DNA from: Lewinellaceae bacterium
GTDB lineage: Bacteria > Bacteroidota > Bacteroidia > Chitinophagales > Saprospiraceae
Direction of reading: 5' to 3'
DNA length: 64,000 bases
Assembly (NCBI GenBank): GCA_020636405.1
Contig: JACJXW010000011.1
Coordinates: forward strand, 140,204 to 204,203
Within the stretch, counting starts at the first letter, position 1. Each line of letters begins with the position of its first letter. Both the position numbers and the translations under genes were made by a program. Under the pieces are notes generated by a model. The model was not told the origin of the DNA. It saw only the letters and a list, made by a program, of their open reading frames with translations, and did no database searches. This document shows, one piece after another, positions 20,024 through 28,187 of the stretch.

Positions 20024-23000
20024 CTATCTCCCCACTACAACCCTTCTTGCGATCTGTTTCCCGTCCAGCCGGACAATGACCGAATACAGGCCCGCCGGAA
20101 GCCGGCTCACCGGTATTTCCACCGCCTCCTCCGGCCGCAGGTCCGTGCGTTGGCGCCATACCGGGCGGCCGAGCATATCGGCCAGGAGCACCTCTGTTGC
20201 CCGGGGCTGCGGGATGTTAAGGGTGAGATAAAGCATTTCGCGGGCAGGGTTGGGGAACACTTCCATTCCGTATTCCTGCGCCAGGTTACTCACCGCGCTC
20301 ACATTCGATTCTGTCACCGTCACCGTGCCGGTGGTGGTGCTGATACACCCGTCTTGTCCGAGGACCGTCAGCAGCACCTGATACTGGCCCGTATCGGCAT
20401 AGGCGTGGGTGGGGTTGGGCCCGGTAGCGCCGGAGCCGTCGCCGAAGCTCCACCACCAGAAGGTAGCTCCTTGCGACTGGTCGGTAAACGTCACCTCATT
20501 CAGGCCGGAAGAAAGGTCGATCTCCGCATTGATGGGGTCGAATGCCACCTGAGGCGCATTTTCCGTTTCCCGGATCGGCACCTCGATCGGAGTACGGCCG
20601 CAGAAATAAGGGAATTCCACCTCCCAATCGTAGAAATAGTGGTAAAAGATCAGGCTCTGCGTAGACCGGTTGATGGATAAAACATTGGGGATCTCATAGG
20701 GGTAGTTGGAGCCGCCGAGGTTGAGGGCCAGCGGTTTGCCGGCCTTTAGGCGCAGTTCCCAGCCGTTGCCGGGCACTACGGGCAGGTTGAGTTCTATGCG
20801 TTGTTCACCCGGCTGTATCGGGACTACCTTTGTGACGGAGAACCCATTGGGCCCCTGGAGGATGATCAGGCGGGAACCGGCCTCTTCGGCGTAAACTTTC
20901 ACCGACTTGATGGTGAAGGCGGTGAATGCGTCAAAGACGAGCCCCTGTTCGGTACTGGCGAGTTGCTGAGTGCCCGCCTCGTTGTTGTCTCTGCCCACCT
21001 TTTGAGCCGGAGAAACCTCCATGTAGACGGTCGTGGGGCCATCGCCTACCGGGATGACCGCCCGGTGCCCTTCTCCCAGCAGGCTGCTGCCAATGGCTTC
21101 CGGGTCATCATACCACCGCACCGTTCCGGGCCCTGTATAGTTGGATTGGAGGATGGCGTTGCCGTTCTGGCATACGGTGCCGTTACCGGTCACTCTGCCG
21201 CTGAAGAATTCGTCGGCAACGATGCGGATGTCCTTTCTGAGCTGGTTGTTGAGGCTGCGGGCATCGTCTACTTCGTTGGCCTTAAAGATCTGGGCGGTGT
21301 ATTCAAAGTCGCCAGGGTCGGATGGCAGAGAGGGCATTTGAACATAGGCGCGTTCCCCGGGCTCGATCAGGCCTTCCCAGTGGTAGGTAAAGTACACCGT
21401 GGGGCCGGAGCTGCGCAGGGAATGGCGGATATCCATTGACGTAACTGCTTCCGTACCTCCATTTTCCACCAGCAGGCGGGCGGCGACCTTGCCTTCGCAA
21501 TTGATCTCCCGCGCCTCTATCTGAAGGAGGAGCACATCGTTGGGCGCCTCTACGGGCGGAACAGGTTCGTGGCCCTCATTGACGAGGTACTCGAATGCGG
21601 CGGGCACATTGATGATGCCCATCCCGTAGGAATTGTCTTCGCCGGGGGCGCCCAGGTCGATGGCGGAGAAATAGAGGGCCAGCAAAATATCTTCACCGCT
21701 GAGGTAGGGGAAAGCTTCCTTGAGCAGCAGGACGGCTCCGGAAGCGTGGGGGGCGGCCATAGAAGTACCGTTAAGGGAGGCGTAACCTCCGCCGGGCACA
21801 CTGGAACGGATGCTGGTACCCGGCGCCGATACTTCCGGTTTGATCAAAAGGGAGCCCTCTCCCCCACATAAGCTGGGGCCGCGGCTTGAGCCGCCGTTGA
21901 TGGCCAGGGAGCCGCTATTGGCATTGAGGTTACCCACGGAAAAGACGCGGACAAGGCTGCTATTGTTAAAGGCAGGATTTCCTATGGTAGAGGTGCCGGG
22001 GCCCTCGTTGCCGGCAGAAAAGACAACGGCGGTGCCGGCGGTCATCAGGGCGTTGATCACGGACAGGTAGGGGCTCTGGCCGCAATCGAATGAAGAGGGC
22101 AGGGGGCTGCCCCAGGAGTTGTTGATGACATCTGGCATATCGGAAGTGGTGGAAGGGTCTCCGTCCGGGTTGAGAGCCCATTGAAAGGTCTGGACAATAC
22201 CGAGGACGTTTCTCTCATATTGGCAACCGCTCAGAACGACAGGCCCGCCGAGCCATTGGCCGTTGAAGGCTACGCCGATGGTGTCATTCCGCAGGCGGTC
22301 CAGCCCTACGACCGTACCGGTGACATGGCTGCCATGATCACTGCAGTACTGGGGGCCGCCCGGGCTCGCCCACGATTCGGAAAGCTCCTGGGTATGGTAA
22401 GCGAACTGGTTGTGGAGGGCAGGGTGCATGAAATCTTCTCCGGTATCGATGATCATGGCCTTCCTGCCGTAGCCGGTATAGCCCATGGCCCACATTTGCG
22501 GGGCGCCAATGGCTACCAGGCCGCGCTCTACACTGTTTTCCATTACCGGTGCGGCAACTCGCTCAGAACACTCGTCCATGATCTCCACTGCTGCGTTGGG
22601 CAGGATCCATTCCACGGCTTTTTCCTGACTGAGCAGGGCAATGGCTGCCTCATTGGCGTCCACAAAAATGACATTGGTGACCCAGAAAGGGTGAATGCTT
22701 TCGGCCTTGATGCCATCCAGCATTTCGATACGGGCCAGTAATGCCGGCTGAGTAGCGTTGGCTTTTGCCTGCAATCGGGTAATCACTTCATAGGCCCGGT
22801 CTTCCAGGCTGGCTTTGCGCTGTGCGAGTTCCTCCTCCAGAGCGAGTACATCGACTTTATCCTCGAGTACAAGTAACACGGAGTGATAGGCATCCGGTGC
22901 GGCCGCGATGGCCTCAAGTAATTCGGGCGCCACCTTAGTGGCATCAACCGTTTGGGCAAAAGAGCTTAGCCCAAGGCCAAGAGTGAAGGCAATGCAGAGG

Positions 23001-23026
23001 TAGAGTTTTTTACAAACTTTGTTCAT
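20024..23026 (-). CDS. Secreted subtilisin-like (S8) peptidase, copy 3, T9SS type A
   Basis: 1000 residues. Signal peptide LYLCIAFTLGLGLSSFAQ; triad motifs MIIDTGEDFMHP, SDHGSHVTGTVVG and LNGTSMAAPHASGAVLL. The third motif has Ala in place of Val after PH; this should not affect catalysis. The central region and PKD domain (WWWSFGDGSGATG) resemble copy 1 more than copy 2, whereas the sorting domain (LADMLGRPVWRQ, ending RRVVVGR) is clearly different from both. It is upstream-most of the array. Expected to be exported through T9SS as a secreted or surface protease. All three genes are intact, so they are likely all used, perhaps with different substrate ranges or timing. Confidence 0.95.
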   Translation of the reverse strand: MNKVCKKLYLCIAFTLGLGLSSFAQTVDATKVAPELLEAIAAAPDAYHSVLLVLEDKVDVLALEEELAQRKASLEDRAYEVITRLQAKANATQPALLARIEMLDGIKAESIHPFWVTNVIFVDANEAAIALLSQEKAVEWILPNAAVEIMDECSERVAAPVMENSVERGLVAIGAPQMWAMGYTGYGRKAMIIDTGEDFMHPALHNQFAYHTQELSESWASPGGPQYCSDHGSHVTGTVVGLDRLRNDTIGVAFNGQWLGGPVVLSGCQYERNVLGIVQTFQWALNPDGDPSTTSDMPDVINNSWGSPLPSSFDCGQSPYLSVINALMTAGTAVVFSAGNEGPGTSTIGNPAFNNSSLVRVFSVGNLNANSGSLAINGGSSRGPSLCGGEGSLLIKPEVSAPGTSIRSSVPGGGYASLNGTSMAAPHASGAVLLLKEAFPYLSGEDILLALYFSAIDLGAPGEDNSYGMGIINVPAAFEYLVNEGHEPVPPVEAPNDVLLLQIEAREINCEGKVAARLLVENGGTEAVTSMDIRHSLRSSGPTVYFTYHWEGLIEPGERAYVQMPSLPSDPGDFEYTAQIFKANEVDDARSLNNQLRKDIRIVADEFFSGRVTGNGTVCQNGNAILQSNYTGPGTVRWYDDPEAIGSSLLGEGHRAVIPVGDGPTTVYMEVSPAQKVGRDNNEAGTQQLASTEQGLVFDAFTAFTIKSVKVYAEEAGSRLIILQGPNGFSVTKVVPIQPGEQRIELNLPVVPGNGWELRLKAGKPLALNLGGSNYPYEIPNVLSINRSTQSLIFYHYFYDWEVEFPYFCGRTPIEVPIRETENAPQVAFDPINAEIDLSSGLNEVTFTDQSQGATFWWWSFGDGSGATGPNPTHAYADTGQYQVLLTVLGQDGCISTTTGTVTVTESNVSAVSNLAQEYGMEVFPNPAREMLYLTLNIPQPRATEVLLADMLGRPVWRQRTDLRPEEAVEIPVSRLPAGLYSVIVRLDGKQIARRVVVGR

Positions 23027-23308
23027 CCAAATAAAATTTTGAGGTTTACATGCAAAAACAGATAAGGCCAGGAGCCTTTAGCCAGTCAAAATTTCTGGTT
23101 TTTGGAAATGCTTTCTTGTTTGTTTAGAGGGGAGGGTTAATTTTTCAGGGCTAAAGTACGGATTTTCTCTTTTTTAACTGAATACCAGACGACAGAAACG
23201 ACGAAAGCGCAAGGTGAAATGTGATAACGGGTTCCGGGCTCCTAAGAATACAGAAACTTCTCAGGGAGAAAACAGGGAAGTTTCCATAAACTTGGGCCGA
23301 ATCCCGGA

Positions 23309-23779
23309 TCAACGAATCTCCCTCTTCTTCCGCTCCAGTTCCTCCACTACGGCCTCCAGGCAGGTATGGAATTCTTTTTTGAGTTTGTGCTCCCAGAAGC
23401 GGAAGACCGTCCAGCCCCTGTCCTGCAGGGTTTCGGTATTCTGGCGGTCGCGTTGCATATTGCGTTCGATCTTGGGGATCCAGTACTCCCGGTTGCTTTG
23501 AATGCGGGGCTTCTTTTCCGCCCAGTTGTAGCCATGCCAGAACTCGCCGTCCACGAAGACCGCCACCTTGTACTTCTTGATGGCAATATCCGGTTTGCCG
23601 GGCAGGCTCTTTACGTCCTTCCGGTAGCGGTAGCCCAGCGCCCATAGCGCCTGCCGCAGCATCAGCTCCGGCTTGGTATCCGTCGAGCGGATCCTGCGCA
23701 TCAGCCTGGAGCGCTGCTCGGGGGTGTAGCGGCTTTGCTCTTCGGTGAAAGCGGGGACTTTGATGGGGTCTTCGTGCAT
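23309..23779 (-). CDS. vsr: Very short patch repair (Vsr) endonuclease
   Basis: 156 residues, typical Vsr length. Family motifs are complete: RRIRSTDTKPELMLRQALWALG, YRKDVKSLPGKPDIAI with the metal-binding Asp, VFVDGEFWHGYNW, and TLQDRGWTVFRFWEH near the C-terminus. Vsr nicks next to T:G mismatches that arise by deamination of 5-methylcytosine, so it normally sits beside a Dcm-type cytosine methylase. No methylase is present in this window. The gene faces the flavin reductase gene across a short region that carries a run of TGTATTGC octamers. The start is the ATG giving MHEDPIKVP; a later start is possible. Confidence 0.92.
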   Translation of the reverse strand: MHEDPIKVPAFTEEQSRYTPEQRSRLMRRIRSTDTKPELMLRQALWALGYRYRKDVKSLPGKPDIAIKKYKVAVFVDGEFWHGYNWAEKKPRIQSNREYWIPKIERNMQRDRQNTETLQDRGWTVFRFWEHKLKKEFHTCLEAVVEELERKKREIR

Positions 23780-23789
23780 GGTGGGGTGG

Positions 23790-23826
23790 TTGTATTGCTG
23801 TATTGCTGTATTGCTGTATTGTTATG
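23790..23826. repeat. Octamer tract (TGTATTGC)x4
   Basis: Four consecutive 8-bp units, three TGTATTGC and one TGTATTGT (23791-23822), in the divergent promoter region between vsr and the flavin reductase gene. It is the cleanest octamer tract of the class described in the findings and a possible phase-variable spacer. Confidence 0.85.
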
Positions 23827-23900
23827 TCAAAAGTTCGCATTCTTCCCGCAATTTTCCAACAGGATCCGCTCAAAACGGTTTAATCAGTAAAAAGAACCTT

Positions 23901-24518
23901 ATGGAAAAGCACTTTTCATTGGAAGACATCCTTGGGATGGAAGGCTACTACCGGCGCAACCTGATGAACAGCATCTCGGGATTTAAGCCCGGCAACCTCA
24001 TCGGTACGGTTAGCCACCGCAATGTGGCCAATGTGGCCGTTTTCAATTCGGTAGTACACATTGGCGCCACGCCGCCTCTGCTGGGATTCATCATGCGCCC
24101 GCTTACGGTTCCCCGGCAGACCTATCACAACATCAAGGCCCGGGGATTTTTTACCGTCAATGCCATCACGAAGGATTTTTACGAGCGCGCCCATCAGACT
24201 TCCGCCAAGTATGACGAAATGACCCCGGAGTTTGAGGCCTGCGGCCTTACGCCCCAATATACCGGCCGGCACCCGGCGCCCTACGTGCAGGAGAGCCCGG
24301 TCAAGCTGGGCCTGCAGTATGAAGAGGAACACCACATAAAGGCCAACGGCACCCTGCTCATCATCGGGAAGGTCGTTGAGGTATTGGCAGATAGCCGGCT
24401 ACTGGGCCCTGAAGGCCACATCAACCTGGATCAAGCGGGTGTCGTTTCGGTGGCGGGGCTGGACAGTTACTACGTGTCTGAACTGCTGGGCAGGCTGGGG
24501 TATGCCCGGCCTGCCTGA
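23901..24518 (+). CDS. Flavin reductase family protein
   Basis: 205 residues from the ATG opening MEKHFSLEDI; the open frame extends 52 codons upstream through the octamer tract, which is not coding. The split-barrel FMN-binding fold of the flavin reductase-like family is seen in GNLIGTVSHRNVANVAVFNS, PPLLGFIMRPLTVPRQTYHNI and GFFTVNAI, with the later SPVKLGLQYEEEH and TLLIIGKVVEV. Members reduce flavins with NAD(P)H or use bound FMN in oxidoreductions; the physiological partner cannot be told. The gene is monocistronic as far as visible; the BI-1 family gene 268 bp further has its own promoter candidate. Confidence 0.85.
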   Translation: MEKHFSLEDILGMEGYYRRNLMNSISGFKPGNLIGTVSHRNVANVAVFNSVVHIGATPPLLGFIMRPLTVPRQTYHNIKARGFFTVNAITKDFYERAHQTSAKYDEMTPEFEACGLTPQYTGRHPAPYVQESPVKLGLQYEEEHHIKANGTLLIIGKVVEVLADSRLLGPEGHINLDQAGVVSVAGLDSYYVSELLGRLGYARPA

Positions 24519-24678
24519 TCCGGGTACTGGTAGCCCTTTATGCCATAACCTGCCGGGTTTCGGCCGGGCTCGGGTATAACCACATGGGAACTTACGCAAA
24601 ACCCGGCAGGTTGAAACGCTCAAAAAATGGAAGAGTTTTTTCTGAAAAACCGGACATTTCAACTAATCGCTGCCGAAG

Positions 24679-24710
24679 TTTGTACTAATCCTGAGTTCAT
24701 TATATCTTAG
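24679..24710 (+). promoter_or_regulatory. Candidate promoter of the BI-1 family gene
   Basis: TTTG at 24679-24682 and TATCTTAG at 24703-24710, separated by 20 bp, approximate the Bacteroidota -33/-7 consensus (TTTG, TAnnTTTG) with one mismatch in the -7 box. It would give a leader of roughly 70 nt. Confidence 0.45.
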
Positions 24711-24786
24711 GGGTAGATTATGTAATTATCGGAAGAGTTGGTTAACCATCATTCCTCCGGTTCCCGAAATCACTTAATTAAAGAAA

Positions 24787-25560
24787 ATGAGTAGAAGAAA
24801 AGGCTTTTTAGAGTCTCACAACCCAGTTATGAAAGAGTCCGCCTATCAGCAGGCGGCCCATGAGGTGCTGGACGGCGATATGGCCCGCACCGCCGGTGGC
24901 ATTGTAGAACGGATGACCGTTCAGGGCGCCATCAATAAATCTCTCATTTTGGGAGGGATCATGTTGCTGACGGCAGCCGTCAGTTTTTCCATGCCCAGCC
25001 AGTTGTTCCTCTGGGGCGGCGCCATAGGCGGGCTGATCGTGGTCATCGTCGCTTCGATGCGGCCGCACCTTTCGCCAACGCTGGCGCCCGTTTATGCGGG
25101 ATTGGAGGGGCTGTTCGTCGGTGCGATATCCGCTATTTACGCCAGCATGTTCAATGGTATTATTTTTCAGGCGGTGACCCTCACCATGGCCGTCTTTTTC
25201 CTGATGCTTTTCATTTACAAGTCGGGCCTCATTAAGGTGACCGGCAAGTTCCGCACGGGCATCATCATGGCTACGGGAGCTATATTTGTATTTTATCTCC
25301 TCAACTGGGTCCTCTCCTTCTTTGGGGTAAATATGCCCTACCTGCACGAAGGAGGCTGGATCGGCATCGGCATCAGCCTGGTGATCGTTGCGGTTGCCGC
25401 CCTGAACCTGCTGCTGGATTTCGACAATTTCGAAAAAGGCGAACAGTACGGCGCCCCGTCCTATATGGAGTGGTTCTCGGCAATGGGGCTGCTCATCACG
25501 CTGGTCTGGCTGTACATCGAGATCCTTCGCCTGATCGCGATCTTCTCTTCGAACGATTGA
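24787..25560 (+). CDS. Bax inhibitor-1/YccA-family membrane protein
   Basis: 257 residues. A cytosolic N-terminus of about 55 residues is followed by six to seven hydrophobic helices (for example LILGGIMLLTAAVSF, GGLIVVIVAS, GLFVGAISAIYAS, TLTMAVFFLMLFIYK, LVIVAVAALNLLLDF). The segment NLLLDFDNFEKGEQYG and the closing MEWFSAMGLLITLVWLYIEI are typical of the YccA/BI-1-like group (UPF0005/DUF1751-like relatives in Bacteroidota). The family forms pH-sensitive ion-leak channels or interacts with membrane proteases such as FtsH in other bacteria; the role here is not known. Stand-alone gene in the inner membrane. Confidence 0.85.
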   Translation: MSRRKGFLESHNPVMKESAYQQAAHEVLDGDMARTAGGIVERMTVQGAINKSLILGGIMLLTAAVSFSMPSQLFLWGGAIGGLIVVIVASMRPHLSPTLAPVYAGLEGLFVGAISAIYASMFNGIIFQAVTLTMAVFFLMLFIYKSGLIKVTGKFRTGIIMATGAIFVFYLLNWVLSFFGVNMPYLHEGGWIGIGISLVIVAVAALNLLLDFDNFEKGEQYGAPSYMEWFSAMGLLITLVWLYIEILRLIAIFSSND

Positions 25561-25686
25561 CCGTTTTTTAAATAAGCGCGGGTTCCAATTTCGTCTTCTG
25601 AAAATCGGAACACATGCTAAACCAGCAGGGCGCGGATGTGTACCTTTACCGGTGCCATCCGCGTTCTGTTTCAAGCCCTATCCGAT

Positions 25687-26022
25687 ATGACCAGCCAGGA
25701 AAGACAAGTACTGCAGAAAAAGATCACCGAAACGATCGTCAAAATGGAGAAAGAGGTGGAACGCCTGGAAGAAGCCACCCAACCCATCTCGCCGGAGAAT
25801 TCCATCGGCCGCGTCAGCCGTATGGATGCGATCAACAATAAGGGCGTGTCAGAAGCGGCCTTGCGCTCCTCCCGCCGCAAATTGTCAAGCCTCCGCCTGG
25901 CCCTCACCAAAGTGGACCACCCCGACTTCGGACTCTGTAGCCGTTGCAAACAGCCTATTCCGCCCGCCCGCCTGATGTATATGCCGGAAAGTACGCGTTG
26001 TGTCCGTTGTGCGGACCGGTAG
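25687..26022 (+). CDS. TraR/DksA-type zinc-finger protein
   Basis: 111 residues from the ATG opening MTSQERQVLQ, the start typical of the family; a 17-codon upstream extension is unlikely. The N-terminal two thirds form a coiled-coil helical pair, and the C-terminus has a C4 zinc finger, CSRCKQPIPPARLMYMPEST then CVRC. DksA-like proteins enter the secondary channel of RNA polymerase and adjust initiation, often with ppGpp. The coiled-coil tip lacks the DxxDxA motif of true DksA, so activity on RNA polymerase may differ. The gene lies 126 bp after the BI-1 family gene on the same strand. Confidence 0.85.
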   Translation: MTSQERQVLQKKITETIVKMEKEVERLEEATQPISPENSIGRVSRMDAINNKGVSEAALRSSRRKLSSLRLALTKVDHPDFGLCSRCKQPIPPARLMYMPESTRCVRCADR

Positions 26023-26499
26023 GAGATGCGTGTATTCGTGTATTCGTCTCTGCCCGCCGTAGCTTTATGCGGAGGCGGGGATTCCTTGATTCCTTGATTC
26101 GATCGTTGGACAGCCAAGAACATCGTACACCGCCCCAAACCCCTACCGGTCCCGTAGGTGCTGTTCGGTTTTCGGTGCTCGGTTTTCGCAAAAGACTGGT
26201 AACCAGAGCCTTTTTTTTGAAAAATGGCGCTGGACAGAGGTTGCCGGGGCTGTGTGCGGTGTACGGGTCCAACGGCGGCCCGGGGTTGTGTACGATGTAC
26301 GAAGCCTCACCGGACTGTCCAACCTTAGAATGGTAGCCTGAAAAATCATAGTTTATTGAACAGTCTCCCCGCCCCGTGTCCCGTCACACCGTCCACCGTC
26401 CACCGAACACACCCATCCACCCATACCTCCACATTCCCATCCTGCAATTGACCAATATCATCGCGCGATAGGCCCGTATTTCCTAATTTCTGGGAAAAA
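26023..26499. other. Intergenic region with word repeats
   Basis: 477 bp without a credible gene. It contains GTGTATTC words (26030-26047), GATTCCTT words (26080-26104), a GTGTACG pair near 26260-26300 and CACCGTC words (26385-26405). A GCCCGCC/GGCGGG stem near 26051-26079 may end the DksA-type transcript. No other structure was recognised. Confidence 0.55.
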
Positions 26500-27543
26500 A
26501 TGGACGCACGGCTTTTCATCTCCATGATAATGGCGGCCTGTCTTTTGGCGAACAGTTGCCGGAAGAACGCAGAAGAAAAGGAGGTCGGCCTTCTCCCCGT
26601 ATCAAAAGATAGCGTGACAACAGTAGAGGCGGACAGCCTGCCGGAGGCGCCGGCCAGGGTGCTCATTCTGGAGCGGAACGTAAAGATCAGGGACTACTTT
26701 GCCTTTCTCGATTCTATCGTTGCCTGTGAGGATACGCTTGTGCCCTATCCGCTGACCGAGCACCTGCTGGTACGGGCCAACCCCTGGATCATCGATAGCC
26801 TGGCGAATACCGATTATTACCGGATGATGGAAAGGGATAGTTTTGTGTACGACCAGGAATCATTAGTCATTCTTCGGCGGGGAGATACCCTTCTGTTGCC
26901 CGGGCCGGAGAAAGCCGGGGAGTTGCTGGAGCGTATGGCCGCCACCTTCGTCGATGTCAATATTCCAGAGTTCAGGCTTCGGGTTATCGAAGCCGGCGAT
27001 ACCCTTTACACTTTCCCGGTGCGCGTTGGGCGCAACCAGCGGAAGTACCTGGCCCTGGCCGGTACGGCCGTTGACCTGCGCACCCGGCCGGGGAAGGGAA
27101 AAATTGTCCGGGCCTCGCGTTATCCGCTCTTTCTCGACCCCAGCACCGGACAGCGCTTTACTCATACCCGGCGCGACGACGGACGGACTACCCTTATGCC
27201 GCTTATACCCTGGATCGAGCCGGAACTCGATGGCCACCGCTACGGCCAGCTGATCCATCCTACCACCAATCCCAAAACGTTGAACAAAGCCTATTCCAAC
27301 GGCTGTATCGGAATAAAAGAGGCCGATGCGTGGTATGTGTATTATTACGCCCCGGTGGGGACCAGCGTTCATGTCCATTATAACCTCACAATATGGGGAG
27401 AGGATGGTGAAAAGATAACATTAAAAGACATCTACAACTGGAAGGATAAATATAAGGATCCGGAAGAACAGGAGGGAGGAAAAGCACTGGAAGAGGCCAC
27501 CAGGAAAATTCCGACAGGTTGCATTTGTGGTGAAAGCAGGTAA
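26500..27543 (+). CDS. L,D-transpeptidase (YkuD domain), probable lipoprotein
   Basis: 347 residues. The N-terminus is hydrophobic with cysteines at residues 14 and 20, either of which could be a lipidation site (IMAAC or LLANSC). A spacer of about 100 residues precedes the YkuD domain (about 145-290): FRLRVIEAGDTLYTFPVRVG, then LIHPTTNPKTLNKAYSNGCI, where the SNGC cysteine is the nucleophile and the His in LIHP the partner. Such enzymes make 3-3 cross-links in peptidoglycan or attach proteins to it in the periplasm. SNGCIGI replaces the more usual SHGCIRM, a variant seen in other Bacteroidota. The C-terminal tail is acidic and lysine-rich. Monocistronic. Confidence 0.88.
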   Translation: MDARLFISMIMAACLLANSCRKNAEEKEVGLLPVSKDSVTTVEADSLPEAPARVLILERNVKIRDYFAFLDSIVACEDTLVPYPLTEHLLVRANPWIIDSLANTDYYRMMERDSFVYDQESLVILRRGDTLLLPGPEKAGELLERMAATFVDVNIPEFRLRVIEAGDTLYTFPVRVGRNQRKYLALAGTAVDLRTRPGKGKIVRASRYPLFLDPSTGQRFTHTRRDDGRTTLMPLIPWIEPELDGHRYGQLIHPTTNPKTLNKAYSNGCIGIKEADAWYVYYYAPVGTSVHVHYNLTIWGEDGEKITLKDIYNWKDKYKDPEEQEGGKALEEATRKIPTGCICGESR

Positions 27544-27694
27544 GTCCATTGTAGTTTCACTCATCCCACTTGGGGAAGCGGGGCCAAAACGGCTAAACAC
27601 TCTGGGGCCCGGCTATATATGTATTGTTCGCCGGTTTGTGTCCAGGCAGGTAAGAAGCGCCGGAAATAAAGTAGAATTTAATAGTAAAAAGGAG

Positions 27695-27734
27695 AAAAAA
27701 AAACAGGGCAACTATGCCGAAGCATAGCACCCTG
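27695..27734 (-). terminator. Minus-strand intrinsic terminator
   Basis: A stem with CAGGG/CCCTG and CTATGC/GCATAG arms around a CGAA loop (27704-27734), followed on the minus strand by nine T residues (27695-27703). No minus-strand gene lies upstream of it for over a kilobase, because radA is on the plus strand. It therefore points to a small non-coding transcript on the minus strand. Confidence 0.7.
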
Positions 27735-27857
27735 TATAACCCCAAAAAACCAAATGAAAACAATCTACATATGAATGCTCTTCATCGAAGAGAAATCGAT
27801 ATCACATCTATTAATAACTACAAAAGAAAAACCTTTCAGGTCTTTCTTAGTGTTGAA
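27704..27857 (-). ncRNA. Candidate small RNA, about 160 nt
   Basis: Inferred transcript ending at the intrinsic terminator above. A TAACTTTG box (minus strand, 27864-27871) matches the Bacteroidota -7 consensus and would start transcription near 27857; a proper -33 box at 19-20 bp is missing. Inside lies a second hairpin, CTCTTC-GAT-GAAGAG. No RNA family was recognised. The remaining AT-rich sequence up to radA (27872-28187) shows nothing else. Confidence 0.35.
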
Positions 27858-28187
27858 TTAACGCAAAGTTAACAGATATTTTCAAAACGCGTAGCATTTT
27901 ATGGTGAATTTTTGCTACAGAAATTGAAATTTAACTTTTGCATTCGTCCCGGAAAGGCTACTGCCTTTCGTATATTTGACGCCCTGCACTTTTTGCCGGG
28001 CAATGATCACTAGGGCAATTTAAATAATTTTTTTTAAACCCACAACCTATTTTGAGATTCCCTCTATATTTAATGTCGCAACATGGACAATTCGTTTGGT
28101 GCGGCGGTTCTGCATCCGGGATGGTTGTTGAAATTCGGAATATAAAAGGGAAAAATAAAGGGTTGGAGCAATAAAAGTTCAAATAAA

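Noticed and set aside
23745..23900. N-terminal 52-residue extension of the flavin reductase with a hydrophobic CCIAVLLYC stretch
   Set aside because: It is translated octamer repeat; the family start is the ATG at 23901.
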